Shown here in pieces: positions 9,649-19,719 of a DNA stretch of 64,000 bases. The notes under the pieces were generated by a model. That model made no database searches. It was given only the letters and a program-made list of their open reading frames with translations, and was not told where the DNA came from. The DNA is from Lactuca virosa (taxonomy: Eukaryota > Streptophyta > Magnoliopsida > Asterales > Asteraceae), in assembly GCA_928212115.1 (NCBI GenBank), contig CAKMRJ010005412.1, forward strand, positions 253,384,755 to 253,448,754, in the 5' to 3' direction. How positions within the stretch are numbered: the stretch's first letter is position 1; each line of letters begins with the position of its first letter. Both the position numbers and the translations under genes were made by a program.

Positions 9649-11035
9649 TTTGGTTAACTTGTTTTCAATTAGTATTATACAATTGTATGAACTTGACAAA
9701 TTAGGGTTTATAGCCAATAAACCCTAGGAGGCAAGAAATTTCGAGATTAGGGTTTCCTAACCCTAATTTGCGAAAATTATGAAAGGGTTTTTCAAATCCT
9801 TTCCTTTAGTCCAAGATTTCGAAATCTAGGGTTTGCAAACCCTAGAATTTCGAGATTAGCCTCCTTCCCCAAGATAAGATCCTAAATTTTAGGGATTTGG
9901 ATAATCCCATATCTTGTAATTATCTTTTAATTGTTAAATATGGTAATTAAAGATTTTGAATTATCCCCTCCTATTATTTTCGAAATTTAGAGGGATAAAA
10001 GGGATTAGGATAAGTTAATTATTTAAAAGGTAATTATCCTTTGAGATTTAATAATCCCTTATGATTTAATAATTTAAATTAATAGTTTAATTTGAGATCA
10101 TTATTAAATCAAGAGTTTTAATATTTAAAATTTTAATTTAAATGGTATTAAATTTCGAAAATTTTAAAATTGAAGATTAAAACCCTAGTATTTTGAAATG
10201 TTTAAAATACACCCTATACTATTATTACAAGCTTAATAAATATATATGTATAATTAAAAGGCTAGTCTTACCGTTAGTAGGCCTCATTCACGAAACCGGT
10301 CTATAAGGTGGGTATAATGTTGCTGCTTATAAAATGGCGCTTAATGGGTGTACACTCACACCCACCGCTTGCTTGACTGGTGGATGGTCGTTAGCCGAAC
10401 GGGTAGGATAGGGCAATCCTCTCTTCATTAATAAGTATAATGAATCTATACAAAGTAACTAAACATTTTTTAATTCCTAATCCTAGTTACTTTAGGCAAA
10501 AGTGAAATTGATGCAATCCCATGAAATTACACTTTGCACCCTTGCTAAGAAGTTAGTGGAGCGTGTGTGGTTTACCGGCACACTAATTGGTTCTAAGCAA
10601 AGGTGGCAAAGGGTGATTCATTGTTTATCATAGTTCGATGGAGCGTGTGTGGTTTACCGGCACATCGAATAGGTGATTATAACAATGAAGGCACCATCTA
10701 GATTTGCATGGTTATTCACACCCACTTTGTGATCCTCGGCATCCCAGTCACAAACGAGAGGGGCATATCGAGATTCAAACATGCCATTGAAAAGTTCAAT
10801 GTATCTCCAAGAAAATCTAGGAATTCTCAATACATTTAAAACTTAAGCTTATGTTTTTCATGATGAAGAATTAGTGAATCGTCATTCACTTACCTCCAAA
10901 TTATTTGCGTGTTGGATCACGGCATCCCTTTTCTAATATGTAAATAATGTTGTTGGGTCCTAGCCCTAATTTTCCATTTTGGGTGTTTAATTAGGGATTA
11001 AATTCTAATCAAACTTTGTCTTTTTCTATTTGTAG
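9649..11035 (+). other. Copia untranslated leader
   Basis: About 1.4 kb of AT-rich sequence lies between PBS and gag with no supported frame. It contains a direct repeat, GGAGCGTGTGTGGTTTACCG, at about 10558 and again at about 10640, 80 bases apart. Packaging or dimerisation signals usually lie here, but none is identified. Confidence 0.75.
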
Positions 11036-11479
11036 ATGTCTAACGCAAACAACGCTGCTGCTTGCTCATTCACGTTAATGAGCCTTTGTCAAAAGGTGAC
11101 TTTCGATGGATCGAACTTTAGCCAATGGATAAGATACATTCGCACCATCGCGCGTTACGAGGACAAAGAGTATGTCCTCGACGAGAAGCTCGAGAAGATC
11201 AATCCAGAAATCGCTACTCCCGAAGAAATGGCTGTCTTTGAGACCCACGAATGGGATGCAACGAAAGTCCATTGCATCATGATAGCCACAATGAACTCCG
11301 AATTCCAAAAGTCCTATGAGGACATGTATCCTTATGAGATGCATATAGACTTGATGGAGAGATATCACCAAAGCGCAAGGCAAGAGCGCTATGAGATCAT
11401 AACGAATATGATCACTGCTAAAAATGGGAAGTGGAGAGTCTCTTACCGTGCACTTGCAAAAGATGCAAAGATATGTTGA
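11036..11479 (+). pseudogene. Copia gag, N-terminal part
   Basis: The frame starts MSNANNAAACSF and contains the copia gag pattern FDGSNFSQWIRYIRTIARYE, HEWDATKVHCIMIATM and MERYHQSARQERYEI. It leaves the gag frame at about 11424, where the following overlapping frame continues with GESLTVHLQKMQRYVDRL. That indicates a single small indel near 11420-11430. The start follows a long leader and has no upstream ATG competitor in frame. Confidence 0.9.
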
Positions 11480-12212
11480 TCGTCTTCGCAAGTTAAATGT
11501 TAACTTTGGGGAGGATTTGGCTATCGACATTATTCTTCACTCCTTGCCCTCATGCTACAACCAATTTAGGATGACCTACCACATGAACAAGGAAGAGGTC
11601 ACCCTAAGCAAACTCCAAGGGCTCCTAAGGACTGCTGAGAGCAACCTAAAGGACAAGTTTGTTGCACCAACTCCTAATCCATCCGCTGCTCCTGTTTTGG
11701 CTATAGGGCAGGGAAGGGGCAAGAAGAGGAAGGCTCCGTCAAAGAGCCACCGCAAGGGAAAGTCCCAAGATGGTTCCTCTTCTAGTGGGACCAAGGTTGA
11801 TCCTGCTAAGCCCAACCCTAACCCAAAGGAGGCAGAGTTCCATCATTGCCACAAAATAGGGCATTGGAAGAGAAGCTGCCCGGAATATCTGCAAGCCATC
11901 AAGGATGGAAAGATCAAGCCATCTTTTGCAGGTATATACACAATTAAATCTAATGATTCATCTCATGCTATTTCTTGGGTTCTTGATACAGGATGTGGTT
12001 ACCACATTTGTTCTGATTTGCAGGGACTAGGAAGAAATAGGGATGTGGAGCTTGGAAGAATAAAGCTAATCATGGGGAATAGAAGAACGTCAACTGTTAC
12101 CAAGATTGGAGTGTATTCTTTAGTGCTTAGTAATGGATTGAATTTAGATTTAAATAATTGTTGCTACTCGCCAGATATGGCAAGAAATCATTTCATTTCA
12201 TGGTTTATTTAG
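11424..12212 (+). pseudogene. Copia gag C-terminus, zinc knuckle and protease
   Basis: This piece completes the gag helical region and has a basic linker. The zinc knuckle is FHHCHKIGHWKRSC, in which the first Cys of CX2CX4HX4C is Phe (codon 11838-11840). The aspartic protease follows with catalytic VLDTGCGYHIC (DTG at 11985-11993). The frame ends at 12212 after a frameshift near 12190, and the gag-pol register continues in another frame through 12292. Losing the knuckle Cys would be expected to impair RNA packaging. Confidence 0.9.
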
Positions 12213-12843
12213 ACAAGGATTTAGATATTCGTTTAATAATGAGAATGGTTCTATTTATGCTTATCTAAATGGTGTTTTATACTTTGAAGCAATGCCTTGT
12301 AATGGAATTTATGAAACTGTTATGGTTGTAGATAACCTAGGAAATGATGTGTTGTGTATGGATTCTTCCAATAGTATGGATAAAGCATCCTTGTGGCATT
12401 GTCGTCTTGGACATGTCAACAAGAAGCGCATAGCCCAACTCCAAAAGGATGGAGTGTTGGAGTCATTCGACCTTAGGGAAGATGACACGTGCGAATCTTG
12501 TTTACTTGGAAAGATGACAAAGTCACCCTTCACTGGCACTTGTGAGAGGGATGAGGGTTTATTGGATCTCATACATACCGATGTATGTGGGCCCTTTAGA
12601 TCCACCACAAAGGATGGGAACCGCTTCTACGTGACTTTCACCGATGATTATAGTAGATATGGGTATATTTACTTAATCAAACACAAGTCAGAAACGTTTG
12701 AAAAGTTCAAAGAGTTCAAGCATGAAGTGGAGAATCAATTGGGCAGGAAAATCAAGATGCTTCGATCTGATCGAGGAGGAGAGTACCTAAGTCTTGAATT
12801 CCACGACTATCTCAAGGAATGCGGAATAGAGTTTCGCAATTGA
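12195..12843 (+). pseudogene. Copia integrase, N-terminal and core part
   Basis: The frame holds the pre-integrase zinc-binding domain (WHCRLGHVNKKRI and CESCLLGK, an HHCC pattern). The integrase core follows, with first catalytic Asp in LIHTDVCGPF and second in MLRSDRGGEYLS. It ends at 12841-12843 by frameshift in the stretch GIEF, just before the catalytic Glu region, which is in the next frame. Confidence 0.9.
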
Positions 12844-14018
12844 CGCCACCTAGGACACCGCAGTTGAATGGTGTGGCAGAAAGGCGTAATCGAACCTTGT
12901 TAGACATGGTCCGTTCTATGATGAGTCGTTCTTCACTACCTATCTCATTCTGGGGGTATGCCTTAGAGACTGCCGCCCATATCCTTAACCGAGTCCCTAC
13001 AAAGAAGGTTGCCAAAACACCTCACGAGATGTGGACAGGGAAAGCTCCCTCGTTGGCACATATCAAGGTTTGGGGCTGTGAGGTTTTCGTAAGACGAGAG
13101 ACTCACGACAAGCTCGAACCTCGTAGTGAGCGATGTATTTTAATCGGCTACCCGCAGAGATCCTTTGGATATCTCTTCTATAGACCGAGTGACAATGTTG
13201 TCTTCGTTGCGAGGAGAGGAGTTTTCCGAGAGCGAGAACTCATAAGCCAAGGAGACAGTGGGAGGCAAATCGATCTTGAAGAGATTCAAGAATCGAGCGA
13301 TGAAGGAACCTCTACCGCTGGCACTCAACCCGAGGAGGAAACTCCGGTTGAACCAATTGACGAGTCCTTACCTCTTAGACGTTCCGAAAGAGTTAGAGTT
13401 CAACCTCAGTTTTATGGCTTTCATATTACTACCGAAGGGGACACGTATATTAGTGATGGTACACTAATAAATCTAGATGAACCTAATAGCTATAAGGAAG
13501 CCATGGCAGGCCCAGAGTCTGCAAAATGGAAAGAGGCAATGGACAGCGAGATTCAGTCAATGTATGACAACCAAGTTTGGAATTTGGTTGACAATGTGCC
13601 CGGACGTAAGACGGTTGGGTGCAAATGGATCTTCAAGAAGAAGACCGGCGTGGAGGGGATTGTGCACACGTATAAGGCGCGACTGGTGGCGAAGGGCTTT
13701 ACTCAAACTCCCGGAGTTGACTATGATGAGACCTTCTCACCAGTTGCGAAGATAAAATCTATTAGGGTGATGCTAGCCATTGCTGCATTTCATGATTATG
13801 AGATATGGCAGATGGATGTCAAGACCGCTTTCCTTAATGGGAAGTTGGCTGAGGATGTTTACATGGCTCAGCCAGAGGGTTTTGTCGATCCGAAGCATCC
13901 CAATAGAGTGTGCAAGCTTGAGAAGTTCATTTATGGACTTAAGCAAGCATCTCGCAGATGGAATCTTTTCTTTGATGAGAAAGTCAAAGAGTTTGGATTT
14001 GTAGGAAGCGAAGATTAA
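12819..14018 (+). pseudogene. Copia integrase C-terminus and RT N-terminal half
   Basis: It starts in overlap with the previous frame and gives the catalytic Glu block PQLNGVAERRNRTLLDM, the segment HILNRVPTKKVAKTPHEMW and the integrase C-terminus. After a linker the RT opens (WNLVDNVPGRKTVGCKWIFK) and continues to DVKTAFLNGKL and KLEKFIYGLKQASRRW. A TAA at 14016-14018 stops the frame just before the RT active site. The same frame reopens directly after the stop. Confidence 0.92.
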
Positions 14019-14190
14019 TCATGTGTATATGTCAAGGCCAGTGGGAGTATAGTTAGCTTCCTCGTTTTGTATGTCGATGACATACTGCTCATAGGAAACG
14101 ACATCCCGACTCTGCAGGAGGTTAAGTCCTGGCTCAGGAAGTGTTTCGCTATGAAGGACCTCGGAGAGGCTTCCTATATTTTTAGGAATA
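14019..14190 (+). pseudogene. Copia RT active-site segment (YVDD)
   Basis: Immediately after the TAA, and in the same frame, the sequence reads CVYVKASGS and FLVLYVDDILLIGND. The YVDD catalytic motif is at 14070-14081 and intact. The frame continues to MKDLGEASYIF and is then lost by a frameshift at about 14185. The segment is too short to stand alone, but it joins the two flanking copia frames. Confidence 0.88.
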
Positions 14191-15060
14191 AGGATAGTGA
14201 GAGAACGAAGTAAGAGACTAATAGGACTTAGTCAGAATACTTACTTGGATAAGGTACTAAAACGTTTTAGTATGGAAAACTCGAAGCAGGGAGAACTACC
14301 GATACAGAGTAATGCCAAGTTGAGTAAGACTCAAAGTCCGAGTACCGAAGCCGAGATAGCAGAGATGAGCCGAATACCTTACGCTTCCGCAGTTGGCTCG
14401 ATCATGTATGCTATGACTTGTACTCGCCCTGATGTGGCCTTTGCTTTGAGCATGGTCAGTAGATATCAAGGGAACCCGGGCAAAGCTCATTGGATTGCAG
14501 TCAAGAATATCCTTAAGTACCTTCGGAGGACCAAGGAATGGTTCTTAGTCCTCGGAGGGAGTGATGACTTAAAGGTGCGAGGGTATAGTGACGCCAGCTT
14601 CCAGACCGACAAAGACAACTATCGTTCGCAGTCGGGCTGGGTCTTTACCCTAAATGGAGGAGCAGTGACTTGGAAGAGTTCCAAGCAGGAAACTGTAGCT
14701 GATTCAACGTGCGAATCAGAGTACATTGCAGCGAGCGAAGCGTCAAAGGAGGCGATATGGTTGAAAAACTTCATTGGTGACCTTGGAGTTGTGCCTGCCA
14801 TAAAGGAGCCTATGGAAATTTTCTGTGATAATGAAGGAGCGGTTACCTTAACCAAGGAACCGAGGGATCATGGTAGATCTCGACATATCGACAGAAAGTA
14901 TCACTTTATTAGACATCGAGTAGAAGAAGGACACCTCGTGGTTAAGAGGATATCATCAGAAGATAACCCAGCAGATCCGCTTACGAAGGGACTGAGTAGG
15001 GTTAAGCACTTGCAGCACGCTAGGAGCATTGGGCTGAAGGATGGTATTAATTTAGATTAG
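14191..15060 (+). pseudogene. Copia RT C-terminus and RNase H
   Basis: The frame carries GLSQNTYLDKVLKRF, the RT end SRIPYASAVGSIMYAM and TRPDVAFALSMVSRY, and a copia RNase H. The RNase H shows RGYSDASFQTDKDNYRSQSG, TVADSTCESEYIAASEA, IFCDNEGAV and the C-terminal SRHIDRKYHFIRHRVEEG. All catalytic acidic positions look intact. It ends with a normal stop at 15058-15060, 0.85 kb before the 3' LTR. Confidence 0.92.
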
Positions 15061-15907
15061 ATAGTTTTAGAAACATGTAATAGATAAATGTAATTGACGT
15101 TTGATGATTAAATAAAGGAGTATTATTTATGAGTAAAGTTACTGTCTTATGTTAATTGTTTAACTATTGTTTCACTTTGCATGTTTTGCCTTCCAGAATA
15201 ATTAAGTTTATTAGGAATAATTGAATTATACAAACAGTCCACAATCGTTCATATGTTGGAAGTAGGTATGAATGAAGATTGTCAAGAATTGGTGTGTAGA
15301 TTGTCTAAATGGTATTAGACATAGCAAAGGTTTGCTACAACGTTCATGAGTGATTATGAACAAGTTTGGAGCATTGGAATAAACCCGCGCTTGCTGGAAT
15401 CACTTTATGGAATGTGACAAAAGTGATCGCAAGACGATAATATCATATGGTCTTAAAACCAAGATATATGGTTTATTGTTTACTAATTGGTTGTGCATTG
15501 ATAATGCTAAACCGCATCAGTAAATTGATGTCATAAAACGCATTGTTGTGTATAGTTGATTAGTAAATGGTAAATGCATATAAGTCGAAGTTTATCTGTT
15601 ACTTCTATCCTAAGAGGGTAAAAGCGATATCACGGCCGCTCGATGATTTGATTTGACTTATGTGCCGGGCCCGGTCAGGACTGAATTGATGTGTTCAATT
15701 AAGTTCTATGTCAAATGAATATGAGATCGAGAAACCAACTGCTGGACAACTAGTTCCATTAAGTTGTCCGCATAATATCTAAACAGAGGACTGTACGATC
15801 CCTTATCTAAAGGACAGGTTACTGATGAGATCAGAGTTCGACAGCGTCTTTGAGAGCTACGATTGCTAATCGAGTTGTACGTTGCATTTGTGGTTACTAG
15901 ACTTATC
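15061..15907 (+). other. Copia 3' non-coding region
   Basis: There is no supported coding frame between the RNase H stop and the purine tract. The sequence is moderately AT-rich and no additional env-like or antisense frame is seen. Confidence 0.8.
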
Positions 15908-15919
15908 CAAGTGGGAGAC
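15908..15919 (+). promoter_or_regulatory. Copia polypurine tract
   Basis: CAAGTGGGAGAC directly precedes the TG of the 3' LTR. This matches the plus-strand primer typical of plant copia elements. Confidence 0.88.
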
Positions 15920-16727
15920 TGTTGGATTAGTGTCTAAGCCCGTAACCATATTTGGTAAGTACTTGACCCGGTTGTGCATGGTCCTTTTGGGTTGCCTTCA
16001 CCAAAGCAACTTGACTGGAGAAATAAATAGAGAAAGAGGTTGTTATGATTTATTAATATGTTATAAGAATAATATATTAAAGGAGAAATCATATTTGTTT
16101 AATTAATATTGGTCAATAATTAATTAGGAATTAATTTTGTGATCAAGTGTAATTAATTAAACTAGAGGGGCTGAATTGTAATTATGTGATAGTTGCAAAA
16201 TAGGGCAATGGTTATCCTTGTTAAAGGTTGGACGAATTCAAGGGATAGGATATCCTTGAAATCGACCAAAGGTCCAAAAGATAAGGGCTTTTCAAGGCTT
16301 ATCTTATGATTGCTTGGTGGGCAAGCAACTAGATAAGGATAAGGACTGAAACCCTAATCTAAACCCTATATAAAGACCCCTAAGGCCTTAAGAATTCGTC
16401 CACTTGCTTCTAAGAGATCCCAAGGCCGATTTCTACCTCTCCCCTTCTCTCTCTGTAGCCTCTCCAATTGCTTGTGGTGTTTGTGAGCCATTAGAGGCAC
16501 TACACTTGTGGTGCTTGCTTTCAAGACTTAGGGTTTGAAGATTTAAGTTGTTATTGCAATATAACAACAAGAGGTATGAGATCTAACCTTCTATGTGAAT
16601 TTCGAAAATAGTAGGCCACACTAGGGTTTTATCTATGTGTTCATAATGTTGTGTATCTAATAGTGAAAACATAGATCCAATTCTAGGGTTGCATGCACAC
16701 ATAGGATTGTATGTCTAAAACCCATCA
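15920..16727 (+). repeat. Copia 3' LTR
   Basis: This 808-base direct copy of 8828-9634 has a TATA box at 16367-16374. It differs from the 5' LTR by six transitions and one extra T near 16100. It is followed by the GTTTG target duplication. Confidence 0.96.
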
Positions 16728-16732
16728 GTTTG

Positions 16733-17144
16733 ATCCCAATTATCTCTCTTCTTAGGGCTAGGCTTTCATTTCTGGGAAGTATTTGTCTAAGAAGAGGCGT
16801 ACAAGATCTACCCATGTGTTGACCGTCCCAGGTGGAAGGTCATAAAGCCAATCTTTTGCTGAGTCTTGCACTGCAAAGGGGAATGCCCTAAGCTTGATTT
16901 GGTCCTCAGTGACATTGTGTGGTTTCATGCCAACACACACAACATGGAACTCTGTGAGGAACTTGTGGGGATCTTCATTTTCTAAGCCTCTAAAGGTTGG
17001 GAGTAAGTGGATGAGACCGGATTTCAATTCAAGGTTTGTAGCTGCCGGATAGGTGATGCAAAGAGGTTGTTGAGTAACCTCTTGCCTCGCCCAATTGGCG
17101 AAGGGTTTGTTCGGGTGGTGGGTTTGGAGGTGGATTCCCTCCAT
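16733..17144 (-). pseudogene. Athila gag, central part
   Basis: The frame contains the plant retrotransposon gag core: LIHLLPTFRGLENEDPHKFL, IKLRAFPFAVQDSAKDWLYD and TWVDLVRLFLDKYFPEMKA. A stop follows at about 16758, and another frame carries on across the copia insertion point into 8822-7974 (LRREIIGIKQYKREAFHTY region). The piece is shifted by one base relative to the upstream gag frame. Confidence 0.87.
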
Positions 17145-17472
17145 GGTTATCTCCCATGGTATGAGTAGGAGTTGAGGTTTCTGTGGGTGTAGTGTTTGGG
17201 ATAGTGTGAGTAGGCGAAGAGAGTGGGGTGGTATTTATGGGTGAGGATGGTTCTGGTGAGAGTGACGGGCTTCCTGTTTCTGAGGCTGATACACTTGAGA
17301 GGGCTATGTCCTCCCAAATGTTGATGACTGGGGGAGTAGATGGTGAAGAAGTACCGGAAACCGGTTGCCTCTTACGAAGCTTGGCTTGCTTCCTTAACTT
17401 CTTTGCAGTCCTTTCTATCTCCGAGTCAATTGGCAATGGTGTACCTGTACGAAAAGATCTAGGCATAAACAA
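17029..17472 (-). pseudogene. Athila gag, N-terminal part
   Basis: The frame starts MFMPRSFRTGTPLPIDSE only 15 bases after the PBS. It then has a Lys/Arg-rich segment and a long Ser/Thr/Pro-rich region. The frame shifts near 17100-17144 into the conserved gag core. The low-complexity N-terminus is a weak family identifier, and the call rests on position between PBS and gag core. Confidence 0.7.
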
Positions 17473-17486
17473 TTAGTAACACCGTG

Positions 17487-17504
17487 TCCCCGACAACGGC
17501 GCCA
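17487..17504 (-). promoter_or_regulatory. Athila primer-binding site (Asp-tRNA type)
   Basis: On the minus strand it reads TGGCGCCGTTGTCGGGGA, three bases after the LTR end. Athila elements use a tRNA-Asp primer with this kind of site. Confidence 0.9.
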
Positions 17505-17592
17505 ATTTGTTCGGCGTGTCAAACCCAACAAATAATAGGGGTACAATAGACTCCAGATACACTGCTTTAATGCACTAAAAAGTAGTACAAAG

Positions 17593-17766
17593 TAGGGGTG
17601 TGCACCAAACCGCACAAACTGCATAAACCGCCCACACCGCACCAAACCGCACCACATAATGCGGTTTAAAACTAGTGTGGTGCGGTTTGCAGTTTGAAAT
17701 TTTGATAAACCGCACTATGCGGTGCGGTTTGTGGTTTCCAATTATAACATTGCGGTTCAAACCGCA

Positions 17767-17842
<76 letters not shown>

Positions 17843-18243
17843 CAAACACATAAAAATTACACATAAGATACGAATTTGGTTTTATTACTAATGAATTTTG
17901 ATATCACCAACTTCAATTTTTGTAAACAAATTTGTGATAGATTATTTATCTGATTGTCTAATGTAACAATGACTAGTATTGTTAAAACATTGGCAAAACC
18001 AATTTATCTTGATTCTATAACTAATATATTTATGTATAAATTTTATGTACATAATATTAAAAATACATATCCTTTTTCAAACCGCATAAACCGCACAAAC
18101 CGCCCACACCAAACCGCACCACATAACGCGGTTTAGAACCTTCGCGGTGCGGTTTGCGGTTTTCTAAAATTTCAAACCGCACATGCGGCGCGGTTTGCGG
18201 TTTGGACTCGAAACCGCACCAAACCGCATCGCGAACACCCCTA
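17593..18243. mobile_element. hAT-type MITE with 8-bp target duplication
   Basis: Ends are TAGGGGTGTGCACC and, reversed, TAGGGGTGTTCGCG. Subterminal repeats of AAACCGCACC occur on both arms. Flanks are GTACAAAG (17585-17592) and GTACAAGG (18244-18251), an 8-bp duplication with one change, the size made by hAT transposases. It has no coding capacity. Its centre is an (AT)n tract at 17771-17840, which can form a long stem with the inverted arms. Confidence 0.88.
17771..17840. repeat. (AT)n microsatellite
   Basis: About 70 bases of pure TA dinucleotide repeat lie at the centre of the MITE. Confidence 0.97.
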
Positions 18244-19719
18244 GTACAAGGCAAGCAGGGTCGAACCACAGAGACACGGGACAAAAGTCTATACCTTTTT
18301 GCACAAGGTACTTTGGTCACAGATGGGGGTTTTGTTTGCAAAAGTCAAATAATAAAAGAAATAACAATCAACTTTGAAGCATGCAGAAAATGAAATAGAT
18401 TTGTAAACAAGTTGTAAAAGTGATTCCAGTTCTAGTTCTCAATGTTGTCATTTAACCTGATTATGACTTGATGTAATTTGTGATTGCTATTCTAAGTTGG
18501 TACTGAATGATATTAACACGATCTAATACCTCTCGCTTGCCAAATTATCTAACCGAAATACGCTCTTTGACTAGACCTAGCTTCACTAATTCAACCTACA
18601 CACGCTCTTAGATTGTATTGGAAAACTACATTAAGTTTTGTACAAGCTTCCCAACAATGTTCATTTCTTCTCATACGCTCGGAAGTGTGAAAACATGTGA
18701 TATATGTTTTACAATAAGAAAACTTATTGCTTGTTACCAATTATTAACTTAATAGAACGATTGGTGCCCTAAAAGTTAATTAACTGCACAAAAATTCACT
18801 TCATGAAAGTGGCCAATCAAAAACAAATCAAATTTAAGGGTTCTAGTTTAAACAAAAACATAATTACTAGAATAGAATCACAAATCAAACATCAAATCAT
18901 ATGCTTCAAGTCAAGCAATCAACATGTTTTGAACAAGAACTAGAAACTAGGGTTTCTTAGCCACACATGGCTAAGAACAAATCAAATAAGAAAAATGATG
19001 GAATTGAAATGTTTAATGCTTACTAAAATGAAATCAAAAATGTTTGCAATGATTTGGTCTTCTCAAAAGCTCCAAGAATTCTCCTAGAATCGCCCAAACT
19101 GCTCTCAATAACCGTTCTCTCTTCAAATGACGTCTTCTCCTGTCTTTTATTAAAGTTCACGTGCATGCCATGAGGCCATGCGTTTTTGGCATGGCCATGC
19201 CTTTTGCCCATGTGTTTTTGGCATGGCCGTTTGTCTTGACCATGTGTTTTTGGCATGGCCCATGCTTTTTGCTAAAATTCCAAAAAGTCTTCACTGTTGA
19301 CTCCATCTTCAATCTAGCTTCACCACGAGTCATGTTGCTCAAATATGAGATGATAAAGGACAAACACGACCCGTGTCAGTGTGACAAGAACCGCATTTCA
19401 AACGTAGTCCTTTGCTATGATGATAATGCAACAATGACTCGGGTTATGTCTTCATGCTTTCCTCCATGGAATGACCGGTTCATCTTCTCTGTATGCTCCA
19501 AAGCTCCAAGAATCCAAGCTCCATGCATCCATGCATCCAAGCTCCACGTTCCATGCTCCATAATGCCTGCAAAATAAATCAAAAATAGTGAAGTGCCAGG
19601 CATTCTTAATGAAATATGCAATTGCCCTAATAATCAACTAAATGCAAGAATTATGAAGTAGAATGCTATAAAAAGACGGAAATAAACATGCAAAATAGGT
19701 GCATAAAATGCACCTATCA

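Larger units (their letters stand above)
8828..16727 (+). mobile_element. Complete Ty1/copia retrotransposon with GTTTG target duplication
   Basis: Two direct LTRs (8828-9634, 15920-16727) begin TGTTGGATTAG and end AACCCATCA. They are flanked by GTTTG at 8823-8827 and 16728-16732. A Met-tRNA-type PBS follows the 5' LTR and a purine tract precedes the 3' LTR. The domain order gag-protease-integrase-RT-RNase H defines Ty1/copia. By eye the LTRs differ by six substitutions, all transitions, and one single-base indel over about 807 bases, so the insertion is recent. The polyprotein is nevertheless broken at several places. Confidence 0.97.
1..19719 (-). mobile_element. Athila-type Ty3/gypsy retrotransposon, nested-interrupted, 3' end beyond window
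   Basis: Read on the minus strand, the order is 5' LTR (17508-19719), PBS (17487-17504), gag, protease, RT, RNase H, integrase, a spacer and an env-like frame. This order, an Asp-tRNA-type PBS and the DLGAS protease motif are typical of the Athila clade. The element is split by a copia element, a solo LTR and a MITE, each with its own target duplication. Every domain is present but scattered over frames with several stops, so the copy is dead. The 3' LTR lies left of the window, so LTR divergence and the element's own target duplication cannot be checked. Confidence 0.9.
17508..19719 (-). repeat. Athila 5' LTR, interrupted by a MITE
   Basis: In element orientation it starts TGATAGGTGCATTTTATGC and ends CACGCCGAACA, next to the PBS. 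It is about 1.55 kb without the MITE. It contains palindromic words around 19160-19265 such as GGCATGGCCATGCC (19189-19202), together with repeated CCATGTGTTTTTGGCATGGC. Confidence 0.85.

Noticed and set aside
17675..17866. Ile/Tyr repeat frame
   Set aside because: It is a translation of the (AT)n microsatellite in the MITE.
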